DNA from: a bacterium UBA2219
GTDB taxonomy: Bacteria > Desulfobacterota > Deferrimicrobia > Deferrimicrobiales > Deferrimicrobiaceae
Direction of reading: 5' to 3'
DNA: 9,011 nt
Assembly: GCA_002327765.1 (NCBI GenBank)
Contig: DCUH01000088.1
Span: 3,868 to 12,878 of the forward strand
The notes below the pieces were generated by a model. It had not been told where the DNA came from, did not search any database, and saw only the letters and a program-made list of their open reading frames with translations. Below, in pieces: positions 1 to 5,630 of the stretch. The first letter of the stretch is position 1. Each line of letters begins with the position of its first letter. Both the position numbers and the translations under genes were made by a program.

Positions 1-1
1 C

Positions 2-1111
2 TTCGAGCCGCCCGCGGAGCTGACGATCGAGTCGACGTCCATTGCAATGCCGGCGGCCGGGGAGAAGGAAGAAAGGAACATCGGCGAGAGCCCCCTCGAA
101 GTCCAGATCGCGGGGGAACAGGAGCTTCCGTCGCTGAAGGGGGAGTACCGGAAGCCCGGAACCGGGGAGACCGCTGACATCTCCATGGCGATCGCGTCGA
201 GTCCCGCGGACCAGGAACCCTCCCTTGCGATCGAGACCTCGGCCTACCCTCCCTCGATTGAAGAGGACCGAGCCCCGGCATCGGAAGAGATCGCCGTCGA
301 GGGGAACGTCACGCCCCAGCCCGGCGCGCAGGAGGCCGATATCCCTCCCTATGCGGCGGAAGAACCCGTGGAACCGGCCGTTGGACCCGTCGCCCCTCCC
401 GCGCCGTCCCGTGAGCCGGCCGAGGCGCCCGCCTACAGGCCTTCCGGACCCTCGTTCGGCCTGATCGCCGGGATCGCCCTCGCGCTGGCCCTGGCGACCG
501 CTGTCGGCTACTTCGGCTTCACCGCGTCGGGGAAGCGTCTCGCGTCAAGCTACGTCCCCGGGATCTCGGGCCTGCTCGGCGGCGGCGCGGGCCCGGCGGT
601 CTCCAGGTACGAGACGAAAGAGATCGGTTACCTGGTCAGTGGCGCCTCCTCCCCCCGGATCTTCGTCATCAAGGGACAGGTCACCAACCTTTCGTCGGCG
701 GAGAGGAGCGGCATCCGGATCCTCGCCTCGCTGCTGGACAACACGGGCAAGGTCATGATGGAAGAAACGGTCTACGCGGGGAACCTGCTCTCCGGGGAGA
801 AGCTGAAGACGGAGAACATGGAGACGCTGCGCAAGGCGCTCGTCAACCCTCTCGGCGAGCACCTGGCGAACATGGATGTCCCGCCGGGCAAATCCATCCC
901 GTTCATGGTGCTGTTCTTCGACGCGCCGGAAGATATCGACAGCTACAAGCTGGAGGCGAAAGACAGCCGATATGACGGGGGAAGGGGGGGCATCTCCCCC
1001 CCTTCCTTCTCATCCGGCCGGGTGCGGCCCCGGCCTATTTCGGTTCGACCTTGTCGATCTTGTCGGTTTTTTCTCCCTTTTCGGCCTTGTCGTCCTTCAT
1101 CGATTTCTTGA
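2..1111 (+). CDS. DUF3426 domain membrane protein (5' partial)
   Basis: The reading frame is open to the left edge, so the true start is probably upstream; the first ATG inside the window is at 47. Counting from that ATG, residues 1-135 are a low-complexity Pro/Ala/Glu-rich linker. Residues 137-158 form one hydrophobic transmembrane helix. Residues about 188-305 match a DUF3426 beta-sandwich, including the segments KGQVTNLSS, ILASLLDNTGKV and PFMVLFFDAP. Family members usually carry an N-terminal MJ0042-type zinc ribbon, which would lie outside the window. The likely topology is cytoplasmic N-terminus and extracytoplasmic DUF3426. The role is unknown in the family. The C-terminus is odd: after residue 310 the frame runs through two GC hairpins and 77 bp into the convergent tatA gene before a TGA at 1109-1111. 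The last 44 residues are Pro/Arg/Ser-rich and unlike the domain, so the true end is uncertain. DUF3426 assignment is confident; the boundaries are not. Confidence 0.8.
   Translation, partial: FEPPAELTIESTSIAMPAAGEKEERNIGESPLEVQIAGEQELPSLKGEYRKPGTGETADISMAIASSPADQEPSLAIETSAYPPSIEEDRAPASEEIAVEGNVTPQPGAQEADIPPYAAEEPVEPAVGPVAPPAPSREPAEAPAYRPSGPSFGLIAGIALALALATAVGYFGFTASGKRLASSYVPGISGLLGGGAGPAVSRYETKEIGYLVSGASSPRIFVIKGQVTNLSSAERSGIRILASLLDNTGKVMMEETVYAGNLLSGEKLKTENMETLRKALVNPLGEHLANMDVPPGKSIPFMVLFFDAPEDIDSYKLEAKDSRYDGGRGGISPPSFSSGRVRPRPISVRPCRSCRFFLPFRPCRPSSIS
980..1006. terminator. GC-rich hairpin between convergent genes
   Basis: A perfect 11-bp stem: GGAAGGGGGGG at 980-990, a 5-nt loop (CATCT), then CCCCCCCTTCC at 996-1006. 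It sits between the end of the DUF3426 domain and the end of convergent tatA, where a bidirectional terminator would be expected. There is no clear U-tract on either strand, so intrinsic termination is inferred from stem strength and position only. It lies inside the open reading frame of the + strand gene as read here. Confidence 0.5.
1016..1035. terminator. Second hairpin at the tatA stop codon
   Basis: GGCCGGG at 1016-1022 pairs with CCCGGCC at 1029-1035 across a 6-nt loop. On the + strand it is followed by TATTT, a weak U-rich tail. On the minus strand it begins at the last base of the tatA stop codon. Together with the 980-1006 hairpin it could form a tandem terminator for the convergent transcripts. 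The stem is only 7 bp and GC-rich sequence makes such pairs by chance. Confidence 0.3.
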
Positions 1112-1226
1112 AGTTCCTTATCCCTTCGCCGATCCCCGCGCCGATCTCGGGCAACCTTCTCGCGCCGAACAACAGCACGACGATCACGAGGATCACGACG
1201 AGCTCCCAGATTCCCAAACCGAACAT
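1035..1226 (-). CDS. tatA: Twin-arginine translocase subunit TatA/TatE family
   Basis: A 63-residue protein with the classic TatA layout: a short N-terminus, one transmembrane helix at about residues 6-21, the hinge FGARRLPEIG, an amphipathic helix (GAGIGEGIRNFKKSMKDD) and a highly charged Lys/Asp/Glu tail. TatA oligomers form the protein-conducting element of the Tat pathway, which exports folded proteins across the inner membrane with TatC. The ATG at 1226 follows a G-rich ribosome-binding stretch (GGAAAGGGGGGG). It lies 31 bp after the 3-dehydroquinate synthase II gene on the same strand and is probably co-transcribed with it. No tatB or tatC is in the window, so this is a detached copy. 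The short length and FGARRLPEIG hinge favour TatA over TatB. Its 3' end overlaps the + strand frame by 77 bp. Confidence 0.93.
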   Translation of the reverse strand: MFGLGIWELVVILVIVVLLFGARRLPEIGAGIGEGIRNFKKSMKDDKAEKGEKTDKIDKVEPK

Positions 1227-1257
1227 GGCTAACCCCCCCTTTCCACCGCGAATCCCG

Positions 1258-2259
1258 TTATATTTCCCTGATCGTCTCTTCCACCGCCACCCCGAAGTGC
1301 CTCCCCGCGCGCTCCTCCATCAACAACACCTCGTCCCCCGGTCTGATCCTGGCGACCGACGTCGCGACGCCTCCCGGCCCCACGAGCCGGATCGTCTCGG
1401 CGTTCTGAAGCACGATGGAATGCTCGTCGCCGGACGGGGCGGCCGCGCGAAGCAGCAGGAGTGGGCGACGCTCCACCTTCACCCGGCCCACATAGGCGAT
1501 CTCGCCGCCGCCCTTCTCGTCGACCACCAGCACGCCGGCCCCCGCCGCCAGGTCGGACAGGTAGGCGGTGCGGCCGCCGGGAACGCGGCAGTACGAATGG
1601 ACCGCGCCGGCGTTGACGCGGAACGGCCGCGGTAGGACGTACGGATTGGGGACGTTTTCCGCGCAGACCAGGAACAGCCCGGCGCTGCTGTTGCCGACCA
1701 GCAGCCCGCGGCTCCCCTCGATCCAGGTGCAGGTGTCCACGCACACGCGGTCCCCCATCCCCAGGGAAACGACCTCCGTCACCCTGGCGGGGACGAGGGA
1801 CACTTCGTCCGCGCAGGTCCGGCAGGCCTCGGCCATCGCCCGGATCCCCGTGGGATCGGGGGAATCGAGGACCAGGCCGTAAACGCCCCGCTCCAGCACG
1901 CCCCGGTAAAGCGCGACTTCCCGCGGGGACTTCGCAACGACGAGGATCCTGCGGCCCAGCGCGACCAGGTTCTCCAGAGGGATGATCTCCCCTTCGGCGG
2001 GGAAGACCACCCACACGGCGTCCGCCGGGGACCCGGCGATCCGCTCCTCGTCCTCTTTCCGCTCCATCCGGGTCACCCGGAAATCGGTCCCCTCCCGGAT
2101 GTCGCCGTCCCCGCAGACCGTCGTCACGCGCCCCAGCGCCCGGGCGAGCTCCGCGAACCCGTCCGGCAGCCAGAGCGCCTCCACCCCCGACTCGACGGCG
2201 GAAACCGCGGCCTCCTTGTCCCAGGGGACGATCCGGGCCCAGATCCGCGGGACGCTCAA
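1258..2259 (-). CDS. aroB': 3-dehydroquinate synthase II (archaeal type)
   Basis: This 333-residue protein matches the DHQ synthase II family known from methanogens (for example MJ1249), which oxidatively deaminates and cyclises 2-amino-3,7-dideoxy-D-threo-hept-6-ulosonate to 3-dehydroquinate using NAD. It is unrelated to classical AroB. Conserved segments are visible throughout: DSPDPTGI, VDTCTWIEG from residue 174, GNSSAGLFLV (189-198), RPFRVNAG (211-218), PGGRTAYLS, LQNAETIRL (284-292) and a C-terminal GRHFGVAVEETI. The chosen start is TTG at 2259, whose last two bases are the first two of the upstream TGA stop (TTGA overlap), with GGCGAGG just upstream. The protein begins SVPRIWARIVPWDKE after it, which fits the family N-terminus. 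An open extension to 2484 only shadows the upstream gene. The overlap suggests translational coupling with ADH synthase, which supplies its substrate. Family assignment is confident; activity is inferred. Confidence 0.92.
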   Translation of the reverse strand: MSVPRIWARIVPWDKEAAVSAVESGVEALWLPDGFAELARALGRVTTVCGDGDIREGTDFRVTRMERKEDEERIAGSPADAVWVVFPAEGEIIPLENLVALGRRILVVAKSPREVALYRGVLERGVYGLVLDSPDPTGIRAMAEACRTCADEVSLVPARVTEVVSLGMGDRVCVDTCTWIEGSRGLLVGNSSAGLFLVCAENVPNPYVLPRPFRVNAGAVHSYCRVPGGRTAYLSDLAAGAGVLVVDEKGGGEIAYVGRVKVERRPLLLLRAAAPSGDEHSIVLQNAETIRLVGPGGVATSVARIRPGDEVLLMEERAGRHFGVAVEETIREI

Positions 2260-3059
2260 TGGGCCCTCGCCTTGATGAGGCCGAGCGCCTCCTTCACTGT
2301 GGCCGTCCCGTGGACGATGGCCGCGATGGCCTTCACCATGGCGGCGGGCGAACGGTGCTGGAAGACGTTGCGGCCGATCGACGCTCCCGCGCCTCCCGCG
2401 GACACCGCGCCGTGGACCATGCGCAGGACGTCCTCGTCGCTTTCCATCTTTTCCCCCCCCGCGATGACCACGGGGGACGCGCATCCCTCGGTGACTTCCC
2501 GGAACGTCTCCGGCGAGCCCGTGTAGGAGACCTTCACGATGTCCGCCCCCATCTCCGCCCCCACGCGGGCAGCGTGCCGGACGTACCGCACGTCATACTC
2601 GTTCCGGATCTTCGGCCCCCTCGTGTACATCATCGCCAGGAGCGGCATCCCCCAGCGCTGGCACGCGCTCGAGACGGTCCCGAAGTCCCGCAGCATCTGC
2701 GCCTCGTCCTCCGCCCCCAGGTTCACGTGGATCGAAACGGCGTCGGCCCCCATCTGGAGGGCGTCCTCCACGGTGGCGACCAGGACCTTTTGGTTGGAGT
2801 CCGGCGACAGCGTGGTGCTGGCGGAGAGGTGCAGGATGAGTCCCAGATCCTTGCCGTAGCCGCGATGCCCGAACATGGCGGCGCCGCGGTGCACGACCGC
2901 CGCGTTGGCCCCGCCCTCCGCGATCAGGTTCGCCGCCGGGGGGATCTGGATCAGTCCCGGGATCGGCCCGACCGTCACGCCGTGGTCCAGCGGGACGATC
3001 ACCGTACGCCGGGTGTTCCGGTCGAGTATCCGCTCCAGCCTTATCTTTTTGCCGATCAT
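2256..3059 (-). CDS. aroA': 2-amino-3,7-dideoxy-D-threo-hept-6-ulosonate synthase
   Basis: This 267-residue protein is a class I (Schiff-base) aldolase of the DhnA/FbaB-like family. The ADH synthase branch (MJ0400 type) condenses L-aspartate semialdehyde with 6-deoxy-5-ketofructose 1-phosphate, replacing DAHP synthase at the head of aromatic amino acid synthesis. Visible active-site positions are Asp25 in PLDHG, Tyr145 in MMYTRG and the probable Schiff-base Lys176 in VKVSYTG. These sit a constant 8 residues before the Asp33, Tyr153 and Lys184 I recall for the methanogen enzyme. A phosphate-binding GG (in IAGGEK) and the motif ASIGRNVFQ follow. Sequence alone could suggest fructose-bisphosphate aldolase or LsrF, but direct coupling to DHQ synthase II strongly favours ADH synthase. 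The ATG at 3059 has AAGGAGG 11 nt upstream, a rather long spacing. The gene starts 43 bp after the PilT-like gene. Confidence 0.9.
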   Translation of the reverse strand: MIGKKIRLERILDRNTRRTVIVPLDHGVTVGPIPGLIQIPPAANLIAEGGANAAVVHRGAAMFGHRGYGKDLGLILHLSASTTLSPDSNQKVLVATVEDALQMGADAVSIHVNLGAEDEAQMLRDFGTVSSACQRWGMPLLAMMYTRGPKIRNEYDVRYVRHAARVGAEMGADIVKVSYTGSPETFREVTEGCASPVVIAGGEKMESDEDVLRMVHGAVSAGGAGASIGRNVFQHRSPAAMVKAIAAIVHGTATVKEALGLIKARAH

Positions 3060-3070
3060 CGGCTCGCCTG

Positions 3071-3077
3071 CCTCCTT
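3071..3077 (-). promoter_or_regulatory. Ribosome-binding site of ADH synthase
   Basis: AAGGAGG read on the minus strand, 11 nt before the ATG at 3059. The spacing is longer than the usual 5-9 nt. The site directly abuts a hairpin at 3078-3094, so its access could be affected by that structure. Confidence 0.55.
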
Positions 3078-3094
3078 CCCGGGGCCTTCCCGGG
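3078..3094 (-). other. Small hairpin before the aroA' ribosome-binding site
   Basis: Two copies of the palindrome CCCGGG (3078-3083 and 3089-3094) separated by 5 nt can form a 6-bp stem. It starts 8 nt after the PilT-like stop codon and ends right at the Shine-Dalgarno of the next gene. There is no U-tract, so it does not look like an intrinsic terminator. It might separate expression of the PilT-like gene from the aromatic pair through RNA stability or processing, which is speculative. Confidence 0.25.
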
Positions 3095-3102
3095 CCGCAG
3101 CA

Positions 3103-4665
3103 TCACTTGAACGCGCCCCGGACCTTCAGCAGCTCGTTCAGGTAGACCAGATTGTCGGCGAACTTCACCGCCTCCTCGTACTTTACCTTCCCGGCCGCGG
3201 TCAGCTCGGCAAGGTTCCAGTCGATGGACACCAGCTCGTCGACGTTGGACTGCATCATGGAGCGAAGCTGGTGCACCTTCCCTTCCCGGATGGCGTTGCG
3301 GACGCGCAGCGAAGTGGACATCTTCTCCCAGGCCAGCACCCGCCCGATGCCGCCGGCCCGCTTCAGGAGCCGCTGGCAGAAGACGAGCTGCAGGCATTCC
3401 GAAAGCTGGGCCCGGACCTGGGGCTGCTGGTTCGCCGGGAAGCTGTCGATGATCCGGTCCACCGCCGCCGTGGAGTTCATGGAATGTAGCGTGCCGAGCA
3501 CCAGGTGGCCCGTCTCGGCGGCGGTAAGCGCGATGGAGATGCTTTCGTGGTCCCGGAGCTCCCCGATCACGATGACGTCCGGGTTCTGCCGGAAGATGTG
3601 GCGCAGCCCCTCGGCGAAGTTGTGGGTGTCGGTCCCGACCTCCCGCTGGTTGACGTTGGAGCTCTTGTGCTTGAAGGTGAACTCGACGGGGTCCTCTATC
3701 GTGATGATGTTCGACTTCCGCTCGCGGTTGATCGTCTCCACCATCCACGCCAGCGTGGTGGACTTCCCGTGCCCGTTGGGCCCGGCGACGAGGACGAGCC
3801 CCTGGTTCTTCAGAGCGTATTCCTTCAGGAAATCGGGGATGCCGAGGTCCGCCGCCGAGGGGATGGTTTCCGAGACGTGCCGCGCGGTGAAAGCGACGGA
3901 ATTGCGCTGCCGGTACAGGTTGCACCGGAACCGGCCCACGCCGTGCAGCGAGAAGGCGAAGTCGAGCTCCATCTGCGACTGGAAGATCCGCCGCTGTTCC
4001 GGCGAAAGGATCGACATGATCATCTGCTCGATCTCCGCGGGCTTCAGCGCCGGCAGGTTGAGCCGGCGGATCTCGTTGTCCACCCGGATCGAAGGGATGG
4101 CGCCGGCGGAGAGATGAAGGTCCTGTCCGTTCCATGCGAGGAGCAGCGAGAGCATGCCGGCGAGGTTGCCCTCCGCGGGGCGCTTGCCTCCCGAGGCGTC
4201 CTTCTCCAGCTTGAAGGCGGCGGAGCCGTAGCCGTGCGCCTGGAAGAACGCCAGCGCCTGCTCGAACTGCGTCGCCGACAGGATGACCGCCTTGTTCCTG
4301 TGGCCGGTCTGGAACTCCACCTCCGAAAGCGCGGCGATGTCGGTGGGGTCGACCATCCCGATGACCAGGTTCTTCCCCTCGAAGCCGATCGGAAGGAGGC
4401 GGCGCAGGCGCACCGTCTCCGCGTTGACCAGGCGCTGCACGGACGCAGGGATCTCCACCTTCGACAGGTTGATGTGCTGGAGCCCCATCTGCTCGGAGAG
4501 GAACTTCAGCAGCTCGCCTTCCGTGATGAACCCGAGGCGCACCAGGTTCTCGCCGAGCGTCCCGCCGAGCTGGTTCTGGCTGTGGAGGGCGTCGTTCAGC
4601 TGCTCCCTCCGGATGGCCCCCGCGGCGACCAGGATTTCGCCGATTTTCATTTTCTTTTCAGCCAT
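3103..4665 (-). CDS. PilT-like pilus retraction ATPase with N-terminal MshEN domain
   Basis: A 520-residue secretion ATPase of the PilT/GspE superfamily. Residues about 7-62 carry two successive 24-residue MshEN-type repeats (KIGEILVAAG at 7-16; TLGENLVRLG at 36-45), a fold known to bind cyclic di-GMP in MshE and related motors. The core is PilT-like: DLHLSAG at 182-188, Walker A GPNGHGKST (295-303, Lys301), the Asp box IITIEDPVEF, VNQREVGTDT, Walker B with Glu369 in GELRD, and the His box TGHLVLGTLH. A degenerate version of the C-terminal PilT AIRNLIRE motif (RVRNAIREGK) is present. PilB/GspE-type tetracysteine zinc motif is absent, supporting PilT. PilT proteins are about 345-370 residues, so the extra length is the N-terminal module. 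The usual Walker A GPTGSGKST is altered to GPNGHGKST. AGGAG precedes the ATG by 7 nt. No other pilus gene is nearby. Predicted role: cytoplasmic, possibly c-di-GMP-responsive, pilus retraction motor. Confidence 0.88.
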   Translation of the reverse strand: MAEKKMKIGEILVAAGAIRREQLNDALHSQNQLGGTLGENLVRLGFITEGELLKFLSEQMGLQHINLSKVEIPASVQRLVNAETVRLRRLLPIGFEGKNLVIGMVDPTDIAALSEVEFQTGHRNKAVILSATQFEQALAFFQAHGYGSAAFKLEKDASGGKRPAEGNLAGMLSLLLAWNGQDLHLSAGAIPSIRVDNEIRRLNLPALKPAEIEQMIMSILSPEQRRIFQSQMELDFAFSLHGVGRFRCNLYRQRNSVAFTARHVSETIPSAADLGIPDFLKEYALKNQGLVLVAGPNGHGKSTTLAWMVETINRERKSNIITIEDPVEFTFKHKSSNVNQREVGTDTHNFAEGLRHIFRQNPDVIVIGELRDHESISIALTAAETGHLVLGTLHSMNSTAAVDRIIDSFPANQQPQVRAQLSECLQLVFCQRLLKRAGGIGRVLAWEKMSTSLRVRNAIREGKVHQLRSMMQSNVDELVSIDWNLAELTAAGKVKYEEAVKFADNLVYLNELLKVRGAFK

Positions 4666-4712
4666 CTGTCATCTCCTGTCAACGAGATGGGCGACGCAAC
4701 GATCGGCGATTC

Positions 4713-4743
4713 AATATATCTCACGGGGCGAAACCCCAGGCAA
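4713..4743 (-). promoter_or_regulatory. Weak sigma70-like promoter candidate
   Basis: In the 80-bp gap before the PilT-like gene, the minus strand reads TTGCCT (4743-4738), 19 nt, then TATATT (4718-4713). The -10 box matches TATAAT at five of six positions and lies in a rare AT-rich patch in this GC-rich DNA, 47 bp before the start codon. The spacer is 2 nt longer than ideal, and a GGGG/CCCC mini-hairpin lies within it. This is the largest gap in the minus-strand run, which makes an internal promoter plausible, but the motif match is modest. Confidence 0.25.
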
Positions 4744-4745
4744 TA

Positions 4746-5618
4746 TCATTTTTCCCGTTTCGTCCTGCGGGCGCACAGCGGGGCCACGGGGCAGCGGGAG
4801 CAGTTTCCCCTGCGCGGGAGCGTGCAGACCCGCAGGATGCCGATCCGCGTCAGGGGGAAGTCGAACCGCACCGGGTCTTCCGGGCACACCGCCCGGAACG
4901 CTCCGGTGATCTCCTCGGCCATCCGCCAATCCCGCGTCTTCCGGCGGGTCAGCCCGAGCCACTCCCCCATCCGCGCCATGTGCGTGTCGAGAGGGACGAC
5001 GAGGTCCCGGGGCGACACGGCCCTCCATAGCCCCAGGTCCACTCCGTCCGCTTCCCGGACCACCCACCGCAGGAACAGGTTGTGCCGCTTGCACGCCGAG
5101 CCCCGATCCGGCCGCGGGAAAAGGAAATCCCGCTGCCGGGGGAGAGCGCTTCCCCAGCGCGCGCGGAACCATGCAAGGAAGCGCGCGAGGTCCCGGCGCA
5201 GGTCGGGCGGGCTCCCTCCCCTGCCGTCCAGGTAGAGCCGTTCCAGCGTCCCGTGCTCGAGGCAGCCTTCCCGCACGACCCGCAGGAAACGGTGGACGCC
5301 GTCCGCGGAGACGAACCGGTGGGAAAGACCGTCGACCGCGGTGCGGGGGACGGGCGCGGGGGCGGTCAGCGCGGCGAGGGGGGACGGCGAGAGGACGCCG
5401 AACAGCCGCTCGAGGAACCCGCGGATCTGGAGCACGCCGCCGAAGGCGAACGTTGCCGCGACGAACGCCGCGACCTCGGCGTCCCCCGGGTCGGGATACC
5501 GGTGGGGGAACAGCACCGGGTCGGGCGAGAGGACGGCGCCCCTGCCTTCGGCCAGCAGCGCCTCCAGGCCGGCGACCAGCGCAGCCTCCCGTGATGCGGG
5601 ACCTCCTGCGGGGGCCAA
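4746..5618 (-). CDS. TIGR02757/DUF2400 family protein
   Basis: A 290-residue member of the uncharacterised TIGR02757 (DUF2400) family, recognised by DPVLFPHRY, DPGDAEVAAF, the RHNLFLRWVVR segment, VPLDTHMARMGEWLGL and a late DPVRFDFPLTRIGI. The LDTH motif (Asp211) resembles the VDTH motif containing the catalytic Asp of endonuclease III-type HhH-GPD glycosylases. The C-terminus holds C265-X7-C273-X2-C276-X5-C282, close to the [4Fe-4S] ligand pattern C-X6-C-X2-C-X5-C of endonuclease III and MutY. A DNA-repair-related or nucleic-acid-binding fold is therefore an inference, not a known function. The only canonical start in a sensible place is TTG at 5618, with a poor ribosome-binding site, so the first 10-15 residues are uncertain. 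It begins 12 bp after the hisG stop, indicating co-transcription. Confidence 0.85.
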   Translation of the reverse strand: MAPAGGPASREAALVAGLEALLAEGRGAVLSPDPVLFPHRYPDPGDAEVAAFVAATFAFGGVLQIRGFLERLFGVLSPSPLAALTAPAPVPRTAVDGLSHRFVSADGVHRFLRVVREGCLEHGTLERLYLDGRGGSPPDLRRDLARFLAWFRARWGSALPRQRDFLFPRPDRGSACKRHNLFLRWVVREADGVDLGLWRAVSPRDLVVPLDTHMARMGEWLGLTRRKTRDWRMAEEITGAFRAVCPEDPVRFDFPLTRIGILRVCTLPRRGNCSRCPVAPLCARRTKREK

Positions 5619-5630
5619 CCTGGCAAGGCC

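Noticed and set aside
2260..2484. Upstream extension of the DHQ synthase II frame.
   Set aside because: It lies within the ADH synthase gene in another frame and does not resemble the family N-terminus, which begins just after the TTG at 2259.
2256..3059. Alternative reading of the aldolase as fructose-bisphosphate aldolase or LsrF.
   Set aside because: The overlap with DHQ synthase II, which uses the ADH synthase product, and the placement of Asp25, Tyr145 and Lys176 favour ADH synthase.
2259..3110. A 283-codon + strand frame opposite ADH synthase.
   Set aside because: It is rich in Arg, His and Asp with no domain and is the complement of a well-supported gene.
3505..5235. A 576-codon open frame on the + strand.
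   Set aside because: It is antisense to the PilT-like and DUF2400 genes, both with clear family motifs. Its translation is Arg/Pro/Asp/Val-rich with no recognisable domain, typical of a high-GC shadow frame.
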